From Scleroderma bovista (lineage: Eukaryota; Basidiomycota; Agaricomycetes; Boletales; Sclerodermataceae), in the NCBI GenBank assembly GCA_037178675.1, contig JAYMGJ010000522.1:19305-83304 (forward strand): a stretch of 64,000 nucleotides of DNA, in the 5' to 3' direction. Position numbers and translations under genes: made by a program. This document shows positions 1-9,879 of the stretch, piece after piece (the stretch's first letter is position 1; each line of letters opens with the position of its first letter). A model generated the notes under the pieces. The model ran no database searches, was not told where the DNA came from, and saw only the letters and a list, made by a program, of their open reading frames with translations.

Positions 1-483
1 AGCAACCTGCGGGTACTGTGCGGACAGCCGGTGGGGATGGTATTCGCGCTGGCAATATCACCTTCGTAACTGTTCACGAAGCCGGGTCAGTTTTTCTGTA
101 CCTCATGTATGGATTCATATTGATCCTAGTCTCCAGCCACATGGTTCCCCATGATCAGCCTGAAGCAGCTTTGGCATGTGTATCCTCGTTTTTAAGCTGC
201 ATCTGGACTCATCATCTTTACAGGACTTGATGACGAGATGGATCTTCGACCTTCCTTTGATGACTGATGGTTAACGTTCATTGGGGTATCTCTAGAAGTT
301 CCGTACGCAGTTACAATCACCTCTATGTACAAGTCGATGTTTTTCTGTAAGCGGGTTTATTGACAATGACATCATTCCCACCTGCCTTGGCAACTTTATC
401 TACTAGATCGAGAAATGAGTGAGACCTATTATTATTATGTAACTAGGTCTCGAGACCTGGGAACAAAAAGTGATGCCGAGGGT
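1..483. other. no gene recognised; start of window
   Basis: No open frame here shows recognisable protein similarity. A perfect 14-bp palindrome (AGGTCTCGAGACCT) lies at about 444-457. The first duplicated block begins at about 484. The stretch could hold the upstream region of the first O-methyltransferase gene or the tail of a gene outside the window. Confidence 0.5.
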
Positions 484-2703
484 GTGAAATTTCCCATGTG
501 TTACGCGTCTAGCACCTTTATAATCTACGATGAATCCTGGGCTTGGGAATAGCTCGCAATATGTCCGGGGAAGCCCAGCTGGAAGCCCTCTTGGAAATCA
601 TCAACTCCTCTGCTCGTCAGGCGATCGCCGAGTATAAGAAGGGATGCAACAATGTTCCAACTATCAGCTCAGCTGAATTCCACCCTCTCGACTCTTCTAT
701 CGATAATGTTGTGCTTAGGAAGGCCATTCGTATGCTTGAAGGTGCTTGCCAGCAGCTTTGTGCATCCCTGGCACCCCCTCAGCGCACCGTTCTCAATGCA
801 AGTTCACTTTCTTGTGCCAGGCAGCACCAATTTGAAGCTCATCATTTACAAATAGCTCACTCATTGCCATGATGCTGTTTGTGTTGACATCGCTCGCCGG
901 AAAGGTATCGCAGATGTCTTGGATGAACACCCCAAAGGTTTGCACGTGAATGGACTGTCACAATTGATCGGGATAGAGAAGAGCAAATTGGCGCGTATTC
1001 TCCGTCTACTGACAGCGAAGGGAATGTTTACGGAAGGTAAATATATATGCACCTCCTTCTGGTGTGCATCCCCTAACCTGCAATTAGTTGACCGGGATAT
1101 TTTTGCGAACAACCGTCTCTCGCTCGTCATCAAGAGTACATGCAAGTCTGGGTACTATCTGCCCACAGTGGGTTCGGGTACATCACGAGGGGCGAGCGTT
1201 CTCTTTGATGCATTGTGTGATCCGGAGTACGGCGCATCACACAACCCAGGGAAGACAGCATTGCACTACGCAATGAGGCAGAATGGCGTGGCGCTCTCCA
1301 ACGCGTTTGATGTTCTGGAAGTAGATGTGAGTCACCGTTCGTATCTTAGGAAGATATGGTTTTTTATGTCGCTTATTTTCCAGGAGGAAAAGAACAAAGT
1401 ACATTCAGAAGCTCTATCAATTGCTTATCCTAAATTATTTCAGAGGTTCCAAATGGCCATGGACGGCGCTGGAGAAATCTTGGGCTCACTTTCAATTCTG
1501 CATCGTAAGTAACGGTATTGTGTTCTCATTTACGCACTCGAGCCGTCCAGAATATCCTTGGGATGAAGTCAACACTGTTTGTGACGTCGGCGCTAGCATC
1601 GGCACATTTTCCATCCCCCTTGCCAAAGCCTATCCGCACCTTAAAATCACGAACCAAGATTTGGGATGGGTAGTGGCTCAAGCTAAAGATGTCAGTGTCT
1701 GGGCTCCGATACTCACGTGTGCTTCAGGCTCACTGGAACATAGGCATGGAAAAGGGAAGCCCCCGAGGCTCTTGAAGAACAGCGTATCGATTTTGTGCCT
1801 CTGAACTTTTTTGAAGAAGCTCCAGTCGCAGGAAAGGATGTCTACTATGTTTGTTGACGCCTTTACTTAAACCTCGCTCGGAGTACTTACATTCCATTGT
1901 AAAGCTGCGGCAAATCATCCACGACTGGCCTGATGCAGAAGCCTTGGCTATTCTTCATAATGTGCGCAAGGCAATGGCTCCCCTCAGCCGCCTCCTTATC
2001 CGTACGCGTTTTCTTTCCTCTATTCCAGAACTATATCGCAAACCGTTGATGCAGATGATTCCGTTATCGGAAGTCCAATTCGTAGCTCTGAGCCTGCTGC
2101 GAAAAACATAGGAATTGACGTTGTTCGTGGTTTCATTTCTTATCTTCGTATTATTTTCCAGTAATCCCTGGTTGCATATGCAGGCTCCTGAACCGATGTT
2201 ACCTGGCTTCGGAGCAGGAAATGCCTTAGTGTACCAACTGGATTTGGTCATGCTAATCAGCAACAACGGCAAGGAACGTCTCTTGGATGAATGGATTGAT
2301 CTTGCGTAAGGCACTCACGCACTCTAAAGTGTTACCGGCTGATGTGCGATATCTTAGTACGGCGGCTGGTTTGCGTCTCGAGAAGGCTTACGACCTTGGT
2401 GACACTGCCGTTCTGGATTTCAGGGTAGCTGAGTAGCTGCTAAGGGAGCCCCAACTCGACTACAGTGACAAACTACTAGATATCTCGTTGGATTTGTTGA
2501 TAGAAGTTGTGAGGCCAGTATAAGTATTGGTGGTCAGATCGCCTGCTATACGACAAGGGATCGAGATGACAGCGTCGCATACTTGTCAAATGTCTCGTCT
2601 ATGTTTGCCACTCTTGTGGAAGATGCCTGATGATGATATGGTGGGTCACCTTTGACAGTGCACACTGAAATTGGACACCCATGGGTGATCACAGCTGAGG
2701 GGA
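484..2703 (+). repeat. direct duplication, copy 1 (OMT gene block)
   Basis: This block is near-identical to about 9800-12047 in the same orientation, starting 77 bp before the OMT start codon and running about 265 bp past its stop. Gene bodies differ at scattered positions. Copy 2 carries roughly 25 extra bases near 11860-11885 that are absent here. The 3' flank of this copy has lost many CpG dinucleotides relative to copy 2. The end lies about 180 bp before the terminal repeat of the hAT element. Confidence 0.9.
561..2436 (+). CDS. plant-type SAM-dependent O-methyltransferase, copy 1 (multi-exon, integrity uncertain)
   Basis: The product would transfer methyl groups from S-adenosylmethionine to a small-molecule hydroxyl (family 2 O-methyltransferases). 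The N-terminal winged-helix/dimerisation part is visible (HPKGLHVNGL, KSKLARILRLLTAKGMF). The SAM loop reads CDVGASIGTFSIPLAKAYP (normally DVGGGxG), the catalytic segment reads LRQIIHDWPDAEALAIL with its His, and the C-terminus reads APEPMLPGFGAGNALVYQLD. The ATG at 561 opens the conserved N-terminus (MSGEAQLEAL). Exon 1 ends at 797; the frame needs a GC-AG intron at 798-855 (GCAAGT donor). Later introns use GTAAAT, GTGAGT, GTAAGT, GTCAGT, GTTTGT and GTAAGG donors. Around 2000-2100 only a very short intron or a frame change joins the exons, so the gene may be decaying. That feature is shared with copy 2 and so is older than the duplication. Confidence 0.72.
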
Positions 2704-2882
2704 GCAGTGACTTGAGGGAAACGTGGCAGTGACTTTGACTCTATTACTGCCATCATTCAAGATGTCCAGGACAATTCAGTACAGCACTATGAGTATCTAC
2801 GCAGTCATCTTGTATCAATGATTACCTTGCTCACTGTTCAGGAGTAGTAGTAATTAGAAATATAATTGATGCATTTTCCTGC

Positions 2883-2921
2883 TATGGTGCAGGCCACCTA
2901 GTCACCACCTGTTTTGTGCAA
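2883..2921 (+). repeat. left terminal inverted repeat of hAT element
   Basis: Begins TATGGTGCAGGCCACCTAG and is the reverse complement of 7211-7249 apart from two adjacent bases in its second half. Confidence 0.88.
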
Positions 2922-3894
2922 CCGCCAAATTGGGGTTTGAGTTTGACCAAAGTTAACCCTAACCCTAAATAAAATGTTTCAAAGTGTTGTGAAACAGACT
3001 GGGATGATAACAATCCATAGTATAGTATGCTAAAAAGACAATGGAATAGTGGATATAATCATATATTTTACTTGTCACTCAACTCAAGTCCATGAGCAAG
3101 AAGTATCAGAAGGCCAATGCTGCATGAGCAAGGCAAGCCCAACAGCAGAAGCATGCCTCAGTGTTCCAGGGCACTGGACAATGGCCCTACAGATGTCTCA
3201 AAACTGATTGTGCTTCACTTTTCATCCATGAATTCCAAATGTGAATACATTGGTGGGGTTAATGTCAATGATATGAGACAACCCTAAGGGCAAAACCCAA
3301 AGAACTACCACACCAAAGGACTCTGAGGAGGAGAGGATAGGATCACAAGCGTCTTAGAGCAAAGACCCAAAGAGGGCTCAAATGGAGAGTCTCTGGGTGC
3401 TGGATTGCAACGGTATATATACTATACTACACGTGTCCTGTGCGAGGCTATCCATGAGGCTGTATGCTGTAGTGAACACAGCTGCCATCCTGTGGTAAGG
3501 CTATGCTAATTAGGAAGTAACTTGGGTCTACCCTCGGGTATCCCCATCCATACCCATACCCATACCCGACCTGCTATCCAGACCCACCAGAAGGGTCTGG
3601 GTATCACCCTTGGGTGTCCAGGTGCCATACCCGTGTAGCAACAAAACTGGGGCAACAGCAATGGGGTAGCGCAAGCGTACCTTGATAGCTAGTAGCTGGT
3701 TCTTGAAGTTGAGTTGGTTTGTGAAGTAGCGAGTAATGAGAGAACAGTTGAACTGTATTGAACTAAGGAACTACAGGGAATCCTACAGGGTATATATACC
3801 TGTGGTACATGGTCTGTGCGTAGATAAGTATTATTCTCGCCTATTTCACCATATTCCCATATGTAGTAGGTGCAGTTTCCATAAACGTAGTTAT

Positions 3895-6379
3895 CTGGAA
3901 ACATGCCATTGGAGGCGCTATCCGTATCGGCATATGAACGGTCAAATTCTTCGCGCACCAGACTTTCTGCCCTCCTGATCCAACGATCTGGCCATTTTGC
4001 CTTCCGAAAATAGGTCAGCTTGTGCCTTGGATGCAGAACTAGACATTATTCCCTCAGAAAAAAATGAATAGAATAAGTATGTGTGAACTTACCCATGGCA
4101 ATGCGATAAAGGTGTGATTCATCCATGCGAGTGTAGTAACGGTTTAACATCTTCTTTGCAAGTTCTAAAGCAGCACGAATTGGGGGAGAAAACAAAGCGG
4201 CATCCAAGGAATAAGTTGTAAACTCCTTGTCAACGTGATCCATTGCAGGGATCACCACTGCAAGTTTGGGACTGGAGCGCGAGAAGTAGAGCGTAGCCTG
4301 CTTGAGAATCTGTTGGGTTTGTTGATTTGTCATACTGCCTCACCACTTCAACGTGTCCTCACCTTTAACACCTTATGCAGCTCCTCAAGTATAGCCCACT
4401 CCTCGTCACTCAACTCGAACTCTCTCAGCCCAAGACTCCTCTTTTGTGTAACCACTTCAATTGGCTTGCGGTGATCAAGAGCAAAATCCACCATATCCGA
4501 CGAGGAGTTCCAGCGAGTTGCAACATCACGCGGTATCAAGCAGATGCTCATTCCCAAGCTTTCTAGCGTCTCCTTCCACGCTGGAAGAAGAATCATTGTG
4601 GAATGAATAATCTTGAAAGCCAGGCGCCTCAACTGTACAGCAGCAAAGCCATCAGCGCTGGTCTGGTGTGTAAATCAGTCCATCTACCTTCATCAGTGCC
4701 GATCTCACTGGTTTGATTGTTTCTAGCAGTTTCTTCCTCTCATCCTCTGTCAATGCACTGACTTCATCAACCCATCCGTCGCTGTCGTTGTCCTGGTTTT
4801 GCATTTCCTCATCTTCATCTTTGTTATCCCCACTAATCTCAGCAAGTTCTTCTCGCATTGTGTCCTCTTCTTCAAGTACGCCTTTTTCAACATCTTCATC
4901 CACAGATCCTTTCCCATTCAGCCGGGGGTCAAACAAGCGCATCAGCGCTTTTGCAGTCAGGTTTGTCGTGTGCAGAAAACAGTGGGCACGTGCTTCTTGA
5001 CCATTAAAATTGAGATTGATCACTTCTAGATTGGCCGTCATTGTGTCATTATTTGAGGCGTTGTCGCATGTGAGACCAAGTATCTGCTGTCGACATCAGC
5101 AGATGGTGAGTGGGTTTTGGTTTGGATGCAATGTCACCTTCTCTGATATGCCGTTTTCTTCAAGGACCTTTTCAAATACCTTTTCCAACTCCTCGCCAGT
5201 ATGAGACTAATGCAACCAGTAAGTATTCAATTTGTTGGCTGTAATTCACAACCTCACCTTTGGCACTTCCACCATGTCCAAAGGTATGGTCATAGGCACC
5301 CCCTCGCGTGCAAAATGGACCACAAATGCTACAAAAGCACGGTGGTTTGGCGATGTCCAGGTGTCAGTCATGAAACTCAACCTTCCATCATGTCCCTGGT
5401 AAGTGATTAGTTGATGACATCGGTTGTCAAGGGTGTACTTACCCTTAGCATGTTAGCTATGCGTTGACGGGTTCGTGCAAAAACAAGCTTGACATCCCGC
5501 GAGACAGTCATTGGTGAAGGTATGTAGTATGTTGGCCTTCCTGTTTTCATGAGTGTCAGAAAGCCACGGTCGCTGATAATCTTGTATGGATGCAGATCTT
5601 CCGACACCCAGCGTACGATCTCAGCCCTTCAAGACATGTCATTAGCCATCAAATCTGTGTACTTCAAGATCAATGATGTACCTGGTCTCGGAGCGTGTAA
5701 ACAGCATATTCAAGTACGTCGCCTTCCTTCCAGTCTTCTGCTCAAAAGCACTCGTGATTGATTCGTTCCGCAGGATGCTGCGTGCAATCTTGTTGCGCAC
5801 TTCACCAGCATCTTTTGCCTTGTTGGCGGTTTGAAGTACGTCTGCTCCCCAGCATGCCTTGACATGCTTACGCAAATTGCCAGTAGATCTGGTATCCTTC
5901 ATATTGATGTACCTTCTTATTCCCTCCTTGAGTTTGCAGCCACGACCATTGCACTTGAAGACATGGACACGCCATCCTTCATGAACCTCAACTTTGGGCT
6001 CATCAAAGAAGCCATACACGCCCGATTTCCAATCCTTCTTCATGCGTGCTACAAGGTATTAATTTCTTTTGCCACTCTCCCTTGAAGTTTAATACGTACT
6101 GAGCTGGTCCTCAGGTGTTACTTCCACTGTCGTATGTTGGGCAGCATTGCTTCCAGTGCGGGACCGTTTTGCAGCTGGTTCGTCCAGTTCTTCTGTGTCA
6201 GTGTTGTTGCTTGGGGCATCTTCAGTAGGGCCTACTGGGCCATCACCCCCATTTTTTTGGACTGTTTGGCCTTGCCCGTCATTGTTTTTGTGCTTCTTCA
6301 ATGTTCCGGCCCTCTCTTCCTCAGCCGCACAGACCTTCTCAGTTGGCTTTGATATCCGCTTTGAAACGTTACAATCCAT
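3895..6379 (-). pseudogene. hAT transposase, C-terminal dimerisation domain not found
   Basis: Starting from the ATG at 6379, the spliced reading gives an acidic N-terminus with a basic patch (AAKRSRTG). A BED-type zinc finger follows at about 5800-5960 (CNGRGC ... GNLRKHVKAC). Next come the RNase-H-like segments: MTDTWTSPNHRAFVAFV near 5330, GLTCDNASNNDTM near 5060 and CLIPRDVATRWNSS near 4520. An acidic insertion lies at 4700-4900. The late helical part is at 4050-4330 (AALELAKKMLNRYYTRMD), and the last recognisable piece is TYFRKAKWPDRWIRRAESL near 3960-4010. Reading degenerates after ADTDSASNG near 3895. The hAT C-terminal dimerisation block, needed for activity in known hAT transposases, is not visible down to the left terminal repeat. 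Either the copy is deleted or the last exon is too diverged to see. Confidence 0.7.
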
Positions 6380-7210
6380 AGGTTGTGACAGAGCTTGAGT
6401 AACCTGAAATTTTCATTTTCATTTGATTGTTTACAGACATTTCAAATTTATGATTGACATGCAGTGCAAGTAGGTAGTAGCTAAGTACAATCGGAATGAC
6501 AGGTCCAGGTACGGATCCGGGTCCAGGTCTTGCAGTGGGTATGCCATTTGTGGACCCAGACCCAGACCTGTGTGACACCTGAACCCATGACCCGGACGGG
6601 TTACCCGTACCTGTGTTATTTCCTAATGCTAATGACATCAAGGGATACAGCATGCACAGCACGAGGCTGTGGTCCAGACCTACAGATAAGATGCACTAGA
6701 TAAGATACTATGCTACGATAAGATAAGATGTCATCTAATCACAGATTAGATAAGATAAAAAGTTAGACTGTTACATGATACCTCAGATAGTGAATATACT
6801 AAAGGATCTGGGGAGGAAATGTAGGGCTCCAAAAGTGACTTGAATCACTCACTGTACAGTGTACACTGGTAGAGCTGGGGGGTGAAGAACTGGACAAAAA
6901 TTTGCAAGTACTTCAAGTTGAAGTTGAGGCCAAGATTGCACAACTTCCAATTAATGAAGCACAGTCAAGAAGTATAGTAGCTTCACTGTATATAAGAGTC
7001 ATAGACATGTTCCAGAAGCTACAGCCAATATTTCTGATCGTCCCATAGCCTAGTTTATACCCACCACCAAATTGTTCCCTCTTCAAAAATATTTCTCGCT
7101 CAATTTTTGTTTATACACAAATCTGTCTTATCAAATTGTTCTCCCCATTAAAACAAGCATTTTTAAAAGAAAAACTAATAAAAATAACTGTTTTTGATCC
7201 TGGCATTTGT

Positions 7211-7249
7211 TTGCACAAAGTAGGTGGTGACTAGGTGGCCTGCACCATA
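7211..7249 (-). repeat. right terminal inverted repeat of hAT element
   Basis: Ends GACTAGGTGGCCTGCACCATA and pairs with 2883-2921 at 37 of 39 positions. Confidence 0.88.
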
Positions 7250-7450
7250 CAATTCTACAATCTTTTATTTATACACTGGGCGATCGGATCTGAATACTAG
7301 TCCAAATGAGGAAGTAGCGGAGTGCTGCCAAGCGTTAAGCATCACCATGGCTGGCCAGTGACACTTAGCTTTGCAGATAGGCTTGCAGGAACAAGACTCG
7401 AGGCACACGTACACACACACAGAATCACCACCTTTATGTAAACACGATGG

Positions 7451-9546
7451 TCATAATTCCATCACAACTCTCTCCATCATCCACTCGATTGCTTTCGAGT
7501 CTCGCATGACAACAGGGACTTTAACCTGGTTGATACCAACTCCTGCGCTATCAACCCTCCATCGCCTATATTCCATGAATGACCCTGGTTTGACGATACG
7601 GATTGTTGGTTGGCGCATTAGGCCCATGTCTACCATTTCCTGATAGTCGGCGTGCATCACCAAGAATGCTTCAAGGGCCTTCTGCTTGATGAGGGCATCA
7701 GAACCTAGGTCACATCAGTGGTGTACTTCCAATCACAGCTTCTACCATACCAATGGCGTCCTCGATGACTTCGAAGAAAAATCCGACCGTCTCCGGAGAT
7801 TCACGGTCATCTAGAACCGCTGTGAACTCATGCACCTTGGTGATTCCCTCATTAATTGTTCGTAACACATCCATAAGAGCCGTCTCCGTGATCTCACAAG
7901 CGTAAGCGATTCGGATTGACAAGCTGTATGCATGTGTAGACGAATCAATCTGAGTCCGACAGAGAATTGTCATATTTTACATACTTCTTTCGCGCAAAGA
8001 ACTTGAACACCGGTAATCCGTTGCGCGGATGAAATCCAACTGCTTGGAAAACATCGTCTATGAGGTATCTCCATAGACCATCCCGGGACGTGTATACCGG
8101 CTGGTACAGTGTTCCCGGCCGGACATCCCACTGTGAAATGAATCAGTTATGGATCGTGAATCGCATGACTGGTAAAATAAAGGAAACGGATAGGAAACTA
8201 GTTTGGGAAAGGGCACGACCGAAGGGAAGAGCAGAGAGTAGAAATACAGACTGCCTGGACAATGTTATCGATCGTCTGCTTGTTTGTGACATCGAGGAAC
8301 TCAACGACGCCCTCGTTTTCCAAGATAAACTCTCCTGACTCTCCCAAGTTGATAGCCTTGCCTCTGAGGCCTTCAGTACATCCATATGAAACGTTGTGGA
8401 TGACAATGTTGGGTCCAAGCACCGTTCTCGCCTGATGAGGATGAGAACTACAGCACGATCAAAAAATAAGAATAACTCCCTACCTTGGGCAGTGCCGTAG
8501 AAAACATACCACTGCAGATGGCCACAAGCATCGTTAGTCTTGGCCAAACACGTTGGGCCCATCCAGGGCAAGAGAGGGGAGGGCCTATATGCCGAAGCTC
8601 TTCCGCTCGCTTTGGATCTGCACTCAGGTGATCCTACTCTCTTCGGATCAAGTCGTTGGTCGGCAAATACGCGGTGCTCACCTGCAGATGAGCCCGAACG
8701 TGGTCGATGTGCTCAATATCTGGAATGGTTCCATCTCGGATACTGGACAGAAGTACTTCCCACTCTGTTTGTATGACATGTACAATGTCCATGAAAATGG
8801 GTATATATAGCACACGGAATTGATCGACATGCGGATCCGCAAGTGCAAACAGCGCATGAATAAACAAGAAGGGCTGATGATGTGCGATAAGACCGGTAGC
8901 CCATGGAGCAACACGGCCAGGAACTAGAAAAGTAGCTCGTACGTGACCATTCATAGAACGCGACTGGACACGTACCGATTGACCCCATGCGGGCGTCATC
9001 CGTTTCGATGGTCCAGTTCATGGTTGTGCGCCAGCGTGCGGTCGAGGAAACAGTCAAGGGAACCGTACGCACTACCTCACCAGAGTCCGTTACAACCTGA
9101 AGCAAATCTCTGTAGGTGATGGAGTAGACATCCACAGCCTTGCCCGAGATGTCAGTGATTACTTGGTCGTGTACAGTCTGACTGCGTTTCGGGAAGAGCT
9201 TTGATTCCCTGCCAGAAGTGGCGCTGGACTCGCATAAAAAGTCGGGAAGCCCTGGTGTAAGCAGGTTTTCGACCTCGGATAGTTTGCAGGGGCGTTCCTT
9301 GAACTTCATTAGAAAGGGGCGATAGGACTCGTATTCTGTGAGAGGGACTAGGCGATGGAAGTCGTCTAAGATGGTTGCATCATCCTTCAGATCCTTGTTT
9401 GCGACAGCCAGGCGGAAATCTACAAGGGAAGAAGCAAAGCGGGTGCCGATGTTCGTACATATGATTTCCCGCAAGCGGCTGTCTGTGCCCTGTCGCAGGA
9501 GTATTTTGTCTTCGAGAGACAACGAACTGAGAGGGTGTATGGTCAT
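7451..9546 (-). CDS. GH3-family acyl-adenylate/amido synthetase-like protein
   Basis: In plants GH3 enzymes adenylate carboxylic acids such as auxin or jasmonate and join them to amino acids; the fungal substrate is not known. The ATG at 9546 gives MTIHPLSSLS. The first exon (9546 to about 8979) carries the family signature EYESYRPFLMKFKE, PGLPDFLCESSATSG (the P-loop-like Ser/Thr-Gly motif) and KLFPK, and ends at a GTACGT donor. Later exons give LIAHHQPFLFIHALFAL, a helical middle part (DIVHVIQTEWEVLLSSI), YGCTEGLRGKAINLG (nucleotide-binding Y-G-x-x-E-G), FILENEGVVEFLD, and the hinge-like GTLYQPVYTSRDGLWRYLI. The C-terminal lobe ends with IRIVKPGSFMEYRRWRVD and a stop at 7451. The frame looks intact through at least six introns. 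It is transcribed divergently from OMT copy 2, with 333 bp between start codons. The main uncertainty is exact splice sites. Confidence 0.85.
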
Positions 9547-9879
9547 CAGTTGCAAACTGAGGGACCCATCTTCCTCATGTCAGAAAGCCGGCTTTTATGC
9601 AACGATGTCTGGCTGAACCTCTCGGCTGCTGAACGGGTAGAGACTGGGACCAGTCGTGTTGAGAATTGAGAAAATTCCATAACCTGTAGGAATCCGCTTT
9701 ATTTGTCTTATCTCAATAAGGGGATTTTGCTAAACGTCTGGTCACGAGACCGCTTCCGCTTCTTCACTTCATCTCCGTCAATCGGTCACTTCTCGACATT
9801 GAAATTTCGCATGTGTTACGCGTCTAGCACCTTCCTTTATAATCTACGATGAATCCTGGGCTTTGGAATAGCTCACAAT
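9547..9879. promoter_or_regulatory. divergent promoter region, GH3 / OMT copy 2
   Basis: This 333-bp spacer separates the GH3 start codon (minus) from the OMT copy 2 start codon (plus). The last 80 bp belong to the duplicated block and are shared with the upstream region of OMT copy 1, including a TTTATAATC TATA-like word about 45 bp before the start codon. Confidence 0.5.

Larger units (their letters stand above)
2883..7249. mobile_element. hAT-type DNA transposon with terminal inverted repeats, probably defective
   Basis: The element is bounded by 39-bp inverted repeats at 2883-2921 and 7211-7249 that match at 37 of 39 positions. It carries one minus-strand transposase-like gene (BED finger and hAT catalytic-region similarity) flanked by about 0.8-1 kb of noncoding DNA on each side. 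The noncoding ends contain short repeated words: TACCCATACCC-type runs near 3550-3620, related GGGTCCAGG-type runs near 6500-6610, and AGATAAGAT runs near 6680-6760. I found no 8-bp target-site duplication at the repeat ends. The element lies between the duplicated OMT block and the 3' end of the GH3 gene. Confidence 0.8.

Noticed and set aside
2950..2975. Chromosome end or telomere
   Set aside because: Only about 2.5 TAACCC units, within a transposon and flanked by ordinary genes.
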